Source: an uncultured Acidovorax sp.
GTDB lineage: Bacteria; Pseudomonadota; Gammaproteobacteria; Burkholderiales; Burkholderiaceae_C
Length of the DNA: 64,000 nucleotides
Reading direction: 5' to 3'
Assembly (NCBI GenBank): GCA_913774955.1
Contig: CAJYKV010000030.1
Span: 62,001-126,000, forward strand
In this document: piece after piece, positions 18,574 through 30,008 of the stretch
Position numbering within the stretch: the first letter of the stretch is position 1
How the letters are laid out: every line of letters starts with the position of its first letter
Notes under the pieces: generated by a model
Databases searched by the model: none
The model's input: the letters and a program-made list of their open reading frames with translations, nothing else
Told to the model about the DNA's origin: nothing
Translations under genes and position numbers: made by a program

Positions 18574-18648
18574 TGGTGGGTGATACATGGATCGAACATG
18601 TGACCCCTGCCGTGTGAAGGCAGTGCTCTACCGCTGAGCTAATCACCC
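18574..18648 (-). tRNA. tRNA-Val (anticodon CAC), second copy in the transcript
   Basis: 75 bases on the minus strand from GGGTGATTAGCTCAG to an encoded CCA. The acceptor stem is GGGTGAT/ATCACCC, the D-loop AGCTCAGCGGTAGAGC, and the anticodon arm CTGCC-TTCACAC-GGCAG gives CAC, reading GUG valine codons. The T-arm is TTCGATCC. It is identical to the copy at 18691..18765, 42 bases upstream in transcript order. Confidence 0.97.
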
Positions 18649-18690
18649 GTTTCCGGATTCCGCGAAAAGCAGTGCCCGGAAAGGAAACAT

Positions 18691-18765
18691 TGGTGGGTGA
18701 TACATGGATCGAACATGTGACCCCTGCCGTGTGAAGGCAGTGCTCTACCGCTGAGCTAATCACCC
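18691..18765 (-). tRNA. tRNA-Val (anticodon CAC), first copy in the transcript
   Basis: Identical in all 75 bases to 18574..18648. It is promoter-proximal: a CATAAT -10-like hexamer lies 25 bases upstream (plus 18791..18796), in the short gap after dnaQ. The 42-base spacer to the second copy contains GTTTCC...GGAAAC complementary ends that could form a processing stem. Confidence 0.97.
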
Positions 18766-18807
18766 AATGTCGTTGTTGCGACAGCCTATGATTATGGCAC
18801 AGCTTTT

Positions 18808-19524
18808 TCAGCCCGCTGCCGAAATCTTCCAAATAGTTTTGCCGCCGCTCGCTTTGTCGATCTGCGTGAGCACGTCGCCGTGCGCGGCCAGTTCCAGCTC
18901 GCTCGCCAGCAGCACGGGCAGCGTGAAGGCCGACAGATCCACCGGGGCCACGCGCAGGCTCGTGTCATCGCCTTCCTGGGAATCGTCGGAGATGAGCAGC
19001 GCGTCCTGGCCGCGGGTCAGGTTGATGTAGACGTCCGCGAGCAGCTCGGCGTCCAGCAGCGCGCCGTGCAGCGTCCGGCCGGAGTTGTCCACGCCCAGGC
19101 GGTCGCAGAGGGCGTCGAGCGAATTGCGCTTGCCCGGGTACATCTCCTTGGCCATCGCCAGCGTGTCGGTCACGCTGCCGACGTAGGTGGCGAAGCGCGG
19201 CCGGCCCGTCAGCTCCAATTCCTTGTTCAGGAAGCCCACGTCGAACGCGGCGTTGTGGATGATGATCTCGGCGCCCTGCAGGTACTGCAGGATGTCTTCC
19301 ACCACCTCGGCGAACTTGGGCTTGTCCTTCAGGAACTCGTTGCTGATGCCGTGCACCTTGAGCGCGTCTTCATGGCTGTCGCGCTCGGGGTTGAAGTACA
19401 GGTGCAGGTTGTTGCCCGTGAGCTTGCGGTTCAGCAGCTCGACGCAGCCCAGCTCGATGATGCGGTCGCCGCCCTCGGCGGAGAGGCCGGTGGTTTCGGT
19501 ATCGAGGACGATCTGCCGCGTCAT
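18808..19524 (-). CDS. dnaQ: DNA polymerase III epsilon subunit (3'-5' proofreading exonuclease)
   Basis: Proofreading exonuclease of the replicative polymerase, DEDDh family, 238 residues. Exo I is VLDTETTGLS, Exo II includes IIHNAAFDVGFLN, and Exo III has HGALLDAELLADVY. The C-terminal part carries the usual polymerase-alpha-binding tail. It lies 34 bases after fdx on the same strand and may be read with the isc operon, but its role is unrelated. Confidence 0.97.
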   Translation of the reverse strand: MTRQIVLDTETTGLSAEGGDRIIELGCVELLNRKLTGNNLHLYFNPERDSHEDALKVHGISNEFLKDKPKFAEVVEDILQYLQGAEIIIHNAAFDVGFLNKELELTGRPRFATYVGSVTDTLAMAKEMYPGKRNSLDALCDRLGVDNSGRTLHGALLDAELLADVYINLTRGQDALLISDDSQEGDDTSLRVAPVDLSAFTLPVLLASELELAAHGDVLTQIDKASGGKTIWKISAAG

Positions 19525-19558
19525 GCCCGGCCCTCCCGCAGTTCACGCCGTACGGCCA

Positions 19559-19897
19559 TCAGTGATTCTCCTTGGCGTGGTTGATGGTGTATTTGGGAAT
19601 CTCCACCGTCACGTCCTCCTGGGCCAGGATCGCCTGGCAGGACAGGCGCGACTGCGGCTCCAGGCCCCAGGCGCGGTCGAGCAGGTCCTCTTCCTCTTCC
19701 TCGGCCTCGTTCAGCGAGCCATAGCCCTGGCGCACGATCACGTGGCAGGTGGTGCAGGCACAGCTCATGTCGCACGCGTGCTCGATCTTGATGCCGTTGT
19801 CGAGCAGCGCTTCGCAGATGGACGTGCCCGTGGGCGCCGTCAGCTCGGTGCCGGCGGGGCAGTATTCAGGGTGGGGGAGGATCTTGATGACTGGCAT
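19559..19897 (-). CDS. fdx: ISC-type [2Fe-2S] ferredoxin
   Basis: Adrenodoxin-type ferredoxin that supplies electrons to iron-sulfur cluster assembly, 112 residues. Cluster ligands are in CDMSCACTTC (C-x5-C-x2-C spacing) with the fourth Cys in RLSCQA. An acidic helix (NEAEEEEEDLLD) mediates partner docking. It is the last gene of the isc operon, 31 bases after hscA. Confidence 0.97.
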   Translation of the reverse strand: MPVIKILPHPEYCPAGTELTAPTGTSICEALLDNGIKIEHACDMSCACTTCHVIVRQGYGSLNEAEEEEEDLLDRAWGLEPQSRLSCQAILAQEDVTVEIPKYTINHAKENH

Positions 19898-19928
19898 GGT
19901 GTCGGCTGGCTCGAAGAAGGGGCGGAAA

Positions 19929-21791
19929 TCAGAAGCTCTGGACGCTCTTGCCCGCCAGCGCCTGCTGGATGCCCCGGTTCATGCGCTGGGCGGCGAAGGC
20001 TTCGGTGCCCTTGGCAAGGGCCTGGGTGGCGGCGTCGATCGCGGCGGCGTCCTCGCTCTCGCGCATGCCCTCCAGGGCCTGAACGAGTGCGTCGATGGCG
20101 GCGCGCTCATCCGGCGAGAGGATGTCGCCGTCCGCTGCCAGCGCGGCGCGCGTGGCCATGAGCATGCGGTCGGCTTCCACGCGGGCCTCGACCAGCGCGC
20201 GGGCGCGCATGTCGCCCGCTGCCGTGGCGAAGCCTTCCTGCAGCATGCGCGCGATCTGGTCGTCGGAGAGGCCATAAGACGGCTTCACGTCCACGCGCGC
20301 CTCCACACCCGTGCTCTGCTCGCGCGCGCTCACGCCGAGCAGGCCGTCGGCATCCACGGTGAAGGTCACACGGATGCGCGCCGCGCCCGCGGCCATCGGC
20401 GGGATGCCGCGCAGCTCGAACCGGGCGAGGCTGCGGCAGTCGGCGACGAGATCGCGCTCGCCCTGCACCACGTGGATCGCCAGGGCGGTCTGGCCGTCCT
20501 TGTAGGTGGTGAAATCCTGCGCCTTGGCCGTCGGGATGGTCTCGTTGCGCGCGATGATGCGCTCCACCAGCCCGCCCATCGTCTCGATGCCGAGCGACAG
20601 CGGAATCACGTCCAGCAGCAGCATGTCGCCCGCCGGATCGTTGCCGGCGAGCTGGTGCGCCTGGATGGACGCACCCAGCGCCACGACTTCGTCGGGGTTG
20701 AGATTGTTCAGGGGCTCGGTGCCGAAGAAACCGGCCACGGCGCGCTGGATCTGCGGCATGCGGGTGGAGCCCCCGACCATCACCACGCCCTTCACCTCTT
20801 CGCGCGCCAGGCGTGCATCGCGCAGCGCGCGCCGAACGGCAGCGAGCGTGCGCTCGGTGAGGGCCGCGGTGGCGGCCTCGAAATCCGAGCGCGCCACATC
20901 CAGTTCCAGTGCGCGCCCGCCGATCCGCACGGCGAACGGCGCACGCTCTTCGGCCGTCAGGCGCTCCTTGCAGGTGCGCGCGGCGATGCGCACGGCCGCC
21001 TTGTCCTGCGCGGTCTCGGCATGGGCACCCGCATGCTGCAGCGCCCATTGCGCGAGCGCGGCGTCGTAGTCGTCGCCGCCCAGCGCCGAATCGCCGCCGG
21101 TGGCGATGACTTCGAACACGCCCTGCGTCAGCCGCAGGATGGAGATATCGAACGTGCCGCCGCCGAGGTCGAACACCGCGTAGACGCCCTCGCTGCCGTT
21201 GTCGAGACCGTAGGCGATGGCGGCGGCCGTGGGTTCGTTGATGAGGCGCAGCAGGTTGAGACCGGCGAGCTTGGCCGCATCCTTGGTCGCCTGCCGCTGC
21301 GCATCGTCGAAATAGGCCGGCACCGTGATCACGGCCCCGTACAGGTCGTCGTCGAAGGTGTCTTCGGCGCGGTGGCGCAGTTCGGCCAGGATCTCGGCAC
21401 TCACCTCGACGGGGGACTTGACGCCGTCCACGGTCTGCAGCGCCACCATGTCGCCTTCCGCGCCCGCCACGAAGGCATAGGGCAGCCGGTCGGCATCGCC
21501 GATGTCCTTCAGGCCGCGGCCCATGAAGCGCTTCACCGACACCAGGGTGTTGGCGGCGTCTTCCGAGCGCGCATCCGCCGCGGGGTAGCCGATCTGGCGG
21601 CGGCCCTCGGGCAGGTAGCGCACCACCGAAGGCAGCAGCACCCTCCCCTGCCCGTCCGGCAGGCATTCCGGCACCCCGTTGCGCACGGCGGCCACCAGCG
21701 AATGGGTGGTGCCGAGATCGATGCCCACCGCGATGCGGCGCTGGTGGGGGTCGGGAGAGTGGCCGGGTTCGGAAATCTGCAGAAGCGCCAT
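19929..21791 (-). CDS. hscA: Hsp70-type chaperone of iron-sulfur cluster transfer
   Basis: Specialised DnaK homologue that releases clusters from IscU with HscB, 620 residues. The ATPase domain starts [13 protein letters not shown] and has [20 protein letters not shown]-like [11 protein letters not shown] and GGSTRMP. The substrate domain is shorter than DnaK and ends without the EEVD-type tail. I chose the ATG at 21791 (protein begins [10 protein letters not shown]), which matches HscA N-termini; the frame is open further upstream. It follows hscB by 115 bases. Confidence 0.97.
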   Translation of the reverse strand: MALLQISEPGHSPDPHQRRIAVGIDLGTTHSLVAAVRNGVPECLPDGQGRVLLPSVVRYLPEGRRQIGYPAADARSEDAANTLVSVKRFMGRGLKDIGDADRLPYAFVAGAEGDMVALQTVDGVKSPVEVSAEILAELRHRAEDTFDDDLYGAVITVPAYFDDAQRQATKDAAKLAGLNLLRLINEPTAAAIAYGLDNGSEGVYAVFDLGGGTFDISILRLTQGVFEVIATGGDSALGGDDYDAALAQWALQHAGAHAETAQDKAAVRIAARTCKERLTAEERAPFAVRIGGRALELDVARSDFEAATAALTERTLAAVRRALRDARLAREEVKGVVMVGGSTRMPQIQRAVAGFFGTEPLNNLNPDEVVALGASIQAHQLAGNDPAGDMLLLDVIPLSLGIETMGGLVERIIARNETIPTAKAQDFTTYKDGQTALAIHVVQGERDLVADCRSLARFELRGIPPMAAGAARIRVTFTVDADGLLGVSAREQSTGVEARVDVKPSYGLSDDQIARMLQEGFATAAGDMRARALVEARVEADRMLMATRAALAADGDILSPDERAAIDALVQALEGMRESEDAAAIDAATQALAKGTEAFAAQRMNRGIQQALAGKSVQSF

Positions 21792-21906
21792 GGTGTGGTT
21801 GTCGGGCAAGGCGGGACCGGTTCGTGCGGCGAATGCCGCCGCAGGCCGAGCCCGGAAAAGGAAGGTTCGACGAAGGGCAGCGCGAGGGCTGCCGGAGGCA
21901 AGGCGG

Positions 21907-22425
21907 CTATTGTCCCAGCAGCTCGCGCCGGCGCTCGACGTCCACCGCAAAGCGCTCAATGAACATAAGGCCTCTGACGGCGCCGGCGGCTGCAGCATAG
22001 TCCTGCTCCCCGTCGATCAGCCGGCCGCAGCGCTCGAGCGCCTCGGCACGGGCATGGCGCACCTCGGCATCGAGCCGGTCGATCGCCGCTTCGTCCGCCG
22101 CGTCGTCGAGCGCCTCGCGCCACTCCATCTGCTGCATCAGGAACTGCGCAGGCATGGACGTATTGTCCTCCGCCTGGATCGGCGCGCCGTGCAGCTCACA
22201 CAGGTAGGCGGCGCGGCGCACCGGATCCTTGAGCCGCTGGTACGCCTCGTTGATGCGCACCGACCACTGCATCGCCACGCGCTGGGCGGCGGCTCCCTGG
22301 GCGGCGAAGCGGTCCGGATGGGCCTCGCGCTGCAGGGCCTTCCAGCGGGCGTCGATCGCCGGGCGCTCCTGAACGAAGCGCCGGGGCAGGTCGAAGAGTT
22401 CGAAGTCGTCGGATTGGAGGTTCAT
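21907..22425 (-). CDS. hscB: Fe-S assembly co-chaperone, J-domain protein
   Basis: Co-chaperone that delivers IscU to HscA and stimulates its ATPase, 172 residues. The J-domain (about 8-80) holds the essential HPD in REAHPDRF, and the C-terminal three-helix part binds IscU. The ATG at 22425 ([11 protein letters not shown]) matches family N-termini, but the preceding bases are the T-run of an intrinsic terminator and contain no Shine-Dalgarno. An upstream in-frame ATG at 22452 lies in the terminator loop. Expression therefore depends on readthrough or a separate start (see findings). Confidence 0.94.
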   Translation of the reverse strand: MNLQSDDFELFDLPRRFVQERPAIDARWKALQREAHPDRFAAQGAAAQRVAMQWSVRINEAYQRLKDPVRRAAYLCELHGAPIQAEDNTSMPAQFLMQQMEWREALDDAADEAAIDRLDAEVRHARAEALERCGRLIDGEQDYAAAAGAVRGLMFIERFAVDVERRRELLGQ

Positions 22426-22430
22426 GTCAA

Positions 22431-22465
22431 GAAAAAAACCGCCAGCACGCATGCGGTGGCGGTTT
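22431..22465 (-). terminator. Intrinsic terminator or attenuator inside the isc operon, just before hscB
   Basis: On the minus strand AAACCGCCA - 12-base loop - TGGCGGTTT runs directly into further T bases (plus A-run 22432-22438), giving a perfect 9-bp stem plus U-tract. It sits between iscA and hscB, with its U-tract only six bases before the hscB ATG. It probably reduces expression of hscB-hscA-fdx relative to iscRSUA. Confidence 0.8.
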
Positions 22466-22517
22466 CGTCGTCCTTGCTGCCGGGCAGGCCCGGCCGGTCA
22501 ATGTGCGCCGGAGGAAA

Positions 22518-22841
22518 TCAGACGCGGAAGCTCTCACCGCAACCGCAGCGGTCGCGCTCGTTCGGGTTGTTGAAGCGGAAGCCTTCGTTCAACCCTTCGC
22601 GCACGAAGTCCAGCTGCGTGCCGTCGATGTAGGCCAGGCTCTTGGGATCGATCAGCACCTTGACGCCGTGGTCTTCGAAGACGACGTCCTCGGGCTCGGG
22701 CGCATCGACGTACTCGAGCTTGTAGGCCAGGCCCGAGCACCCCGTGGTCTTCACTCCCAGGCGCACGCCCAGCCCCTTGCCCCGGCGGGACAGGTACCGG
22801 CTGACGTGCCGCGCGGCGGCTTCCGTGAGCGTGATCGCCAT
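22518..22841 (-). CDS. iscA: Iron-sulfur cluster assembly A-type carrier
   Basis: A-type carrier that receives and delivers Fe-S clusters, 107 residues. The three conserved cysteines are present: one in TTGCSGLAY and two in the C-terminal CGCGESF. It is six bases downstream of iscU and co-transcribed. Normal length with no anomalies; an intrinsic terminator follows at 22431..22465. Confidence 0.97.
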   Translation of the reverse strand: MAITLTEAAARHVSRYLSRRGKGLGVRLGVKTTGCSGLAYKLEYVDAPEPEDVVFEDHGVKVLIDPKSLAYIDGTQLDFVREGLNEGFRFNNPNERDRCGCGESFRV

Positions 22842-22847
22842 GGCGCG

Positions 22848-23246
22848 TCAGGCTCCCGCCAAGGCGGCGTGCTTGGCCTTGTAATCCTGCACGGCCGCCT
22901 TGATGGCGTCTTCGGCGAGGATGGAGCAGTGGATCTTCACGGGCGGCAGCGCCAGTTCCTGTGCGATCTCGGCATTCTTGAGCGCCGCGGCCTCGTCGAG
23001 CGTCTTGCCCTTGACCCACTCGGTCACGAGCGAGGACGATGCGATCGCCGAGCCGCAGCCGTAGGTCTTGAAGCGCGCGTCCTCGATCACGCCCGTTTCC
23101 GGGTTCACCTTGATCTGGAGCTTCATCACGTCGCCGCAGGCGGGAGCGCCCACCATGCCGGTGCCGACGGAATCGTCGCCCTTGTCGAACGATCCCACGT
23201 TGCGGGGGTTTTCGTAATGGTCGATGACCTTGTCGGAGTAAGCCAT
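22848..23246 (-). CDS. iscU: Iron-sulfur cluster scaffold
   Basis: Scaffold on which IscS-derived sulfur and iron are assembled into [2Fe-2S] clusters, 132 residues. Cluster-binding cysteines lie in PACGDVMKL, YGCGSAIASS and HCSILAEDAI, with the conserved Asp in GDVM. The HscA-binding LPPVK motif is present. It follows iscS by 42 bases with an AGG-type ribosome site (GGCAGGTAG). Confidence 0.98.
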   Translation of the reverse strand: MAYSDKVIDHYENPRNVGSFDKGDDSVGTGMVGAPACGDVMKLQIKVNPETGVIEDARFKTYGCGSAIASSSLVTEWVKGKTLDEAAALKNAEIAQELALPPVKIHCSILAEDAIKAAVQDYKAKHAALAGA

Positions 23247-23288
23247 GATTTCTACCTGCCTTTCACTTCGTTCGCGGCCGCGCCCGGA

Positions 23289-24509
23289 TCAATGGGCGGC
23301 CCACTGGATGGCGCTGATGTCCACGCCGTCCTTGTACATTTCCCACAGGGGGCTGAGTTCGCGCAGCTTGGCCACGTTGTGGCGGATCGTGGATACGGCG
23401 TAATCGATCTCTTCTTCGGTCGTGAACCGGCCGATCGTCATGCGCAGGCTGCTGTGCGCCAGCTCGTCGCTGCGGCCCAGGGCGCGCAGCACGTAGCTGG
23501 GCTCGAGGCTCGCGGACGTGCAGGCCGATCCCGACGACACCGCCAGGCCCTTGATGCCCATGATCAGCGACTCGCCTTCGACGTAGTTGAAGCTGATGTT
23601 GAGGTTGTGCGGCACCCGGCGCTCGAGGTCGCCGTTGACGAACACCTGCTCGATGTCCGAGAGGCCGTCCAGCAGGCGCTTCTGCAGCGCGCGGGCCCTC
23701 TCGAGGTCCTGCGCCATTTCCTCGCGGGCGATGCGGAAGGCCTCGCCCATGCCGACGATCTGGTGCGTGGGCAGCGTGCCCGAGCGCATGCCGCGCTCGT
23801 GGCCGCCACCGTGCATCTGGGCTTCCAGGCGCACGCGGGGCTTGCGGCGCACGTAGAGCGCGCCGATGCCCTTGGGGCCGTACGTCTTGTGCGACGCCAG
23901 GCTCATCAGGTCGACGGGCAGCGTCTGCATGTCGATCTCGATCTTGCCGGTGGCCTGCGCAGCATCCACGTGGAACACGATGCCCTTCTCGCGGCACAGC
24001 GCGCCGATGGCCGGGATGTCCTGGATCACGCCGATCTCGTTGTTCACGAACATCACGCTGATCAGGATCGTGTCGGGGCGGATCGCGGCCTTGAGCACCT
24101 CGAAGTCGAGCAGGCCGTTCTCCTGCACGTCGAGATAGGTGACCTCGAAGCCCTGGCGCTCCATTTCGCGCATCGTGTCGAGAACGGCCTTGTGCTCCGT
24201 CTTGACCGTGATGAGGTGCTTGCCCTTGCCCTTGTAGAAGTGGCCGGCGCCCTTGATGGCGAGGTTGTTCGACTCGGTCGCGCCGCTCGTCCAGACGATC
24301 TCGCGCGGATCGGCGTGGATCAGCGCGGCGACTTCGCCACGGGCCTTTTCCACCGCTTCTTCGGCTTCCCAGCCCCAGGCATGGCTGCGCGACGCCGGGT
24401 TGCCGAAATGCTCGCGCAACCAGGGGATCATGGCGTCCACCACGCGCGGATCGACCGGCGTCGTGGCTCCATAGTCCAGATAGATGGGAAAGTGCGGTGT
24501 CATGTCCAT
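23289..24509 (-). CDS. iscS: Cysteine desulfurase
   Basis: PLP enzyme taking sulfur from cysteine as a persulfide for Fe-S clusters and tRNA thiolation, 406 residues. PLP lysine is in [10 protein letters not shown], the mobile catalytic Cys in [13 protein letters not shown], and [14 protein letters not shown] opens the protein. Two in-frame ATGs lie six bases apart (24509 and 24503); either start is possible and [11 protein letters not shown] is the usual form. It is 94 bases after iscR. Confidence 0.98.
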   Translation of the reverse strand: MDMTPHFPIYLDYGATTPVDPRVVDAMIPWLREHFGNPASRSHAWGWEAEEAVEKARGEVAALIHADPREIVWTSGATESNNLAIKGAGHFYKGKGKHLITVKTEHKAVLDTMREMERQGFEVTYLDVQENGLLDFEVLKAAIRPDTILISVMFVNNEIGVIQDIPAIGALCREKGIVFHVDAAQATGKIEIDMQTLPVDLMSLASHKTYGPKGIGALYVRRKPRVRLEAQMHGGGHERGMRSGTLPTHQIVGMGEAFRIAREEMAQDLERARALQKRLLDGLSDIEQVFVNGDLERRVPHNLNISFNYVEGESLIMGIKGLAVSSGSACTSASLEPSYVLRALGRSDELAHSSLRMTIGRFTTEEEIDYAVSTIRHNVAKLRELSPLWEMYKDGVDISAIQWAAH

Positions 24510-24603
24510 GGCTGGCTCAGTAAAAGTCTGGCTGGCGATTCGAGGCCGGCGTGGCGGCCCGCGCAGGGCTGCCCGCCACCCGGGGTCGCCCGGGCCTTCG
24601 GTT

Positions 24604-25140
24604 TCAGGATTTCGCGAATGCGTTGCCGAGGGCGAACACGGAGTTCGGTGCGTTCACGCGGATCGGCTTGACCACCGGCGTCGTGGAGATCGCACGGCGC
24701 ACGACGGGCTTGTCCTCGATCTGCACGCCCTTGGCGATCTGCTCGTCCACCAGCTTCTGCAGCGTGACGGAGTCCAGGAACTCGACCATGCGCTGGTTCA
24801 GCGATGCCCACAGCTCGTGCGTCATGCAGCGGCCGGCATCGCCCAGGCAGTTTTCCTTGCCGCCGCACTGGGTGGCATCGATGGGCTCGTCGACGGACAC
24901 GATGATGTCGGCCACGGTGATGTCGGCCGCCTTGCGGGCGAGCGTGTAGCCGCCGCCCGGGCCGCGGGTGGACTCGACCAGCTCATGGCGGCGCAGCTTG
25001 CCGAAGAGCTGCTCGAGGTACGACAGCGAAATCTGCTGGCGCTGGCTGATCGCCGCCAGGGTGACGGGGCCGTTGTTCTGGCGCAGGGCCAGATCGATCA
25101 TGGCGGTGACCGCGAAACGGCCTTTGGTAGTGAGACGCAT
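24604..25140 (-). CDS. iscR: Rrf2-family Fe-S cluster regulator of the isc operon
   Basis: Autoregulatory [2Fe-2S] transcription factor, 178 residues. The winged helix (1-65) starts [18 protein letters not shown]. The cluster ligands are three cysteines in [15 protein letters not shown] plus the nearby His of MTH. In E. coli the holo form represses isc; the same feedback is expected. First gene of the operon, transcribed from the 256-base region upstream. Confidence 0.97.
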   Translation of the reverse strand: MRLTTKGRFAVTAMIDLALRQNNGPVTLAAISQRQQISLSYLEQLFGKLRRHELVESTRGPGGGYTLARKAADITVADIIVSVDEPIDATQCGGKENCLGDAGRCMTHELWASLNQRMVEFLDSVTLQKLVDEQIAKGVQIEDKPVVRRAISTTPVVKPIRVNAPNSVFALGNAFAKS

Positions 25141-25294
25141 CGCAAGCTCCTTTATTGGCTTGTTCGTTGTAGAAATGCCTCAACCGGAGGCGATCGGCGG
25201 ACCGCAGCGGTTTCTGGCTCGTCTCCACCCCTACACTCCCATGCATTCGCCTGTGTGAACGGGATGCATGGGAGCCCTTCTTCGTGGGCTGTGT

Positions 25295-25345
25295 TTTGTT
25301 GACTGTTTGACGCAAGTATAGCACAAACCCTATTGTTTTTGTCGG
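25295..25345 (-). promoter_or_regulatory. Probable isc operon promoter region
   Basis: The 256-base gap between iscR and uvrB is notably AT-richer around 25300-25345. On the minus strand TATACT (plus 25315..25320) is a good -10, and CCGACA about 19 bases upstream is a poor -35, as is common for activator- or repressor-controlled promoters. I could not align a convincing IscR type 1 site by eye. The remaining leader (25141-25310) holds no ORF I support. Confidence 0.5.
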
Positions 25346-25396
25346 GTAACAGAACCTGACGGAATTCCCCTTTCCGAAACCTTTTCGCGCCGGGCC

Positions 25397-27502
<2,106 letters not shown>

Positions 27503-27594
27503 GGTGGAGCCCTTAAAATCGGGGCGACCTGGCAGAGTACAACAGGCCCGGTCTCCCGTTCCGACATCCTTCGTCGATACCCCAAGGAAACTCC

Positions 27595-28791
27595 ATGTCT
27601 CTCTTCACCGCCGTCGAAATGGCACCGCGCGACCCGATCCTGGGTCTGAACGAGCAGTACGCTGCTGACACCAACCCCCACAAGGTCAACCTGGGGGTGG
27701 GCGTGTATTTCGACGACAACGGCAAGCTGCCCCTGCTGGAATGCGTCCAGGCCGCGGAAAAGGCCATGATGGACAAGCCCTCGGCACGCGGCTATCTGCC
27801 CATCGACGGCATCGCCGCTTACGACAACGCCGTGAAGGCGCTGGTGTTCGGTGAAGGCAGCGAGCCGATCACCTCGGGCCGCGTGGCCACGGTGCAGGCG
27901 GTCGGCGGCACGGGCGGCCTGAAGATCGGCGCCGACTTCCTGAAGAAGCTCAGCCCCGACGCCACGGTGCTGATCTCCGACCCGAGCTGGGAGAACCACC
28001 GCGCGCTGTTCACCAACGCGGGCTTCAAGGTCGACACCTATGCCTACTACGACGCGGCCAAGCGCGGCGTGAGCTTCGAGGGCATGCTCGCCAGCCTGAA
28101 TGCGGCCGCCGCCGGCACCATCGTCGTGCTGCATGCCTGCTGCCACAACCCGACCGGCTACGACATCACGCCCGAGCAATGGGACCAGGTGATCGCCGTG
28201 GTGAAGGCCAAGCACCTGACGGCATTCCTCGACATGGCGTACCAGGGCTTCGGCCACGGCATCCAGGAGGACGGCGCCGTGATCCAGAAGTTCGTGGCCG
28301 CGGGCCTGAGCTTCTTCGTGTCCACCTCGTTCTCCAAGAGCTTCAGCCTCTACGGCGAGCGCGTGGGCGCGCTGTCGGTGCTGTGCGCCGACAAGGAAGA
28401 AGCCTCGCGCGTGCTGAGCCAGCTGAAGATCGTGATCCGCACCAACTACTCCAACCCGCCCACGCACGGCGGCGCGGTGGTGGCCGCGGTGCTCGGCAAT
28501 CCCGAGCTGCGCGCCCTGTGGGAGAAGGAACTGGGCGAGATGCGCGTGCGCATCAAGGCCATGCGCCAGAAGCTCGTCGACGGCCTGAAGGCCGCCGGCG
28601 TGAAGCAGGACATGGGCTTCATCACGAGCCAGATCGGCATGTTCAGCTACTCGGGCCTGACCAAGGACCAGATGGTGCGCCTGCGCACCGAGTTCGGCGT
28701 GTACGGCACGGACACCGGCCGCATGTGCGTGGCCGCGCTCAACAGCAAGAACATCGACTACGTCTGCCAGTCGATCGCCAAGGTGGTCTGA
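27595..28791 (+). CDS. tyrB: Aromatic amino acid / aspartate aminotransferase (class I)
   Basis: PLP transaminase for aromatic amino acids and aspartate, 398 residues, close to E. coli TyrB/AspC (396-397). PLP lysine is Lys248 in [12 protein letters not shown]; substrate-binding motifs include [11 protein letters not shown] and the arginine in [13 protein letters not shown]. AspC and TyrB are hard to separate by eye; the gene symbol is a best guess. The ATG is preceded by AAGGA. A clean intrinsic terminator follows. Confidence 0.9.
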   Translation: MSLFTAVEMAPRDPILGLNEQYAADTNPHKVNLGVGVYFDDNGKLPLLECVQAAEKAMMDKPSARGYLPIDGIAAYDNAVKALVFGEGSEPITSGRVATVQAVGGTGGLKIGADFLKKLSPDATVLISDPSWENHRALFTNAGFKVDTYAYYDAAKRGVSFEGMLASLNAAAAGTIVVLHACCHNPTGYDITPEQWDQVIAVVKAKHLTAFLDMAYQGFGHGIQEDGAVIQKFVAAGLSFFVSTSFSKSFSLYGERVGALSVLCADKEEASRVLSQLKIVIRTNYSNPPTHGGAVVAAVLGNPELRALWEKELGEMRVRIKAMRQKLVDGLKAAGVKQDMGFITSQIGMFSYSGLTKDQMVRLRTEFGVYGTDTGRMCVAALNSKNIDYVCQSIAKVV

Positions 28792-28858
28792 CCGCCGGCG
28801 GGCCTGGCTCCGCCGGGCCTGCCCCGCCATGCCCGGCCTGCACCCGCTGCCGGTCCGC

Positions 28859-28881
28859 AAACCGCCTTCGGGCGGTTTTTT
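28859..28881 (+). terminator. Intrinsic terminator after the aminotransferase gene
   Basis: AAACCGCC - TTC - GGGCGGTT followed by a T-run to about 28881. Stem of seven pairs with a tight loop and U-tract, 68 bases after the stop codon. A textbook factor-independent terminator. Confidence 0.9.
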
Positions 28882-28942
28882 CTTGTGCGGCCCGGTCTCG
28901 TCGCGGCGTTGCCGCGCCTTCGCAACGCGCCATACTGCGGCC

Positions 28943-29842
28943 ATGAACCCACCCAACGGCACTTCGGGCCCACCCCACCCGCTGCAGGGCGCGCGGATCC
29001 TCAGCATCGCCCTGAACCTCCCGGGACCGGCGGCCCTGGCGCGCTGCAGGGACTGGGGAGCGCGCTGCGCCAAGCTGGAACCGCCGCCCCCGGAAGGCCG
29101 CGTCAGCGCCGACCCGATGGCGATCTACTGCCCCCCGGCCTATGCGGAGCTGCATGCCGGCATCCGGATGCTGCATGCAGACCTGAAAAGCCTGGCGGGT
29201 CAGGAGGTGCTGCACAGGGAGCTGTCCTCCACCGACGTGCTGATCACCTCGTTCCGCCCCTCCGCGCTGCGCAGACTGGGGCTGGACTGGCAGGCGCTGC
29301 ACGCGCGGCACCCCGCGCTCTCCCTGGTGCGCATCGTGGGAGCGCCGGGAAGCGCCGCCGAAGCGCCGGGGCATGACCTGACCTACCAGGCGGAGGCCGG
29401 ACTCCTGCCGCACGGCACTGCGCTGCCGCCGACCCTGCATGCCGACATGGCCGGCGCGCTCTTGGCGGGCGAGGCGGTGCTGCGCGCGCTGCTGCAGCAA
29501 CAGGCCACGGGGGAGGGATCGGAACACGAGGTGGCGCTGTCGGCGGCCGCGCAATGGCTCGCCCTCCCCAGGACCTGGGGGCTCACACAGGCATCGGGAG
29601 ACGTGGGCGGCGCGCATGCCGGCTACCGGGTGTATGCCTGCATCGACGGTCGGGTGGCGGTAGCTGCGCTCGAGCCCCATTTCATGGCCCGGCTGTGTGC
29701 CGCCGTGGGCCTGGAGGCTTCTGCCGATCCGCGGGCGGAGCCGACGCATACCGCCCTGGAGCGCTTCTTCCAGCAGCGGCGCCGGGCGGATCTGGACGTA
29801 TGGGCCCGCGCGGAGGACGTACCCCTTCATACGATGGAATGA
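28943..29842 (+). CDS. Short class III CoA-transferase-family (CaiB/BaiF) protein
   Basis: Family III CoA-transferase-like protein of 299 residues; family members usually have 360-400. The N-terminal LQGARILSIALNLPGPAALARCRDWGARCAKLEPP matches the family opening. DVLITSFRPSALRRLGLDW and HPALSLVRIVG correspond to the conserved mid-region, followed by HDLTYQAEAGLL. The expected catalytic Asp region after the first block is replaced by a gap, as in other short paralogues near AMACR-like enzymes. CATACT lies six bases before the ATG with no Shine-Dalgarno. Substrate unknown; activity uncertain because of the length. Confidence 0.8.
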   Translation: MNPPNGTSGPPHPLQGARILSIALNLPGPAALARCRDWGARCAKLEPPPPEGRVSADPMAIYCPPAYAELHAGIRMLHADLKSLAGQEVLHRELSSTDVLITSFRPSALRRLGLDWQALHARHPALSLVRIVGAPGSAAEAPGHDLTYQAEAGLLPHGTALPPTLHADMAGALLAGEAVLRALLQQQATGEGSEHEVALSAAAQWLALPRTWGLTQASGDVGGAHAGYRVYACIDGRVAVAALEPHFMARLCAAVGLEASADPRAEPTHTALERFFQQRRRADLDVWARAEDVPLHTME

Positions 29843-30008
29843 GTCCATTCCCGGGGGAGCCCGGTCGAGCGGCGCCGTCCGACAGCGCGGCACTCCGTTG
29901 CCCTACCAGCGCCACCCGGCCGGGCAAGGCCCAATGCCAGGAATGGCAGAGACCGGCAACGTGCGCTTTTCTGCCGTCCTCTTCTCCCATCCGTACCGAG
30001 GTGACTCC

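Noticed and set aside
18461-18832. N-terminal extension of the deacetylase-family protein through the tRNA genes
   Set aside because: The open frame reads through two tRNA genes and a terminator; it cannot be translated as one message with the conserved domain, so the GTG at 18460 is preferred.
22425-22452. Extended hscB from the ATG at 22452
   Set aside because: The added residues would be encoded by the terminator loop and stem and do not match HscB N-termini. I kept 22425 but noted the odd context.
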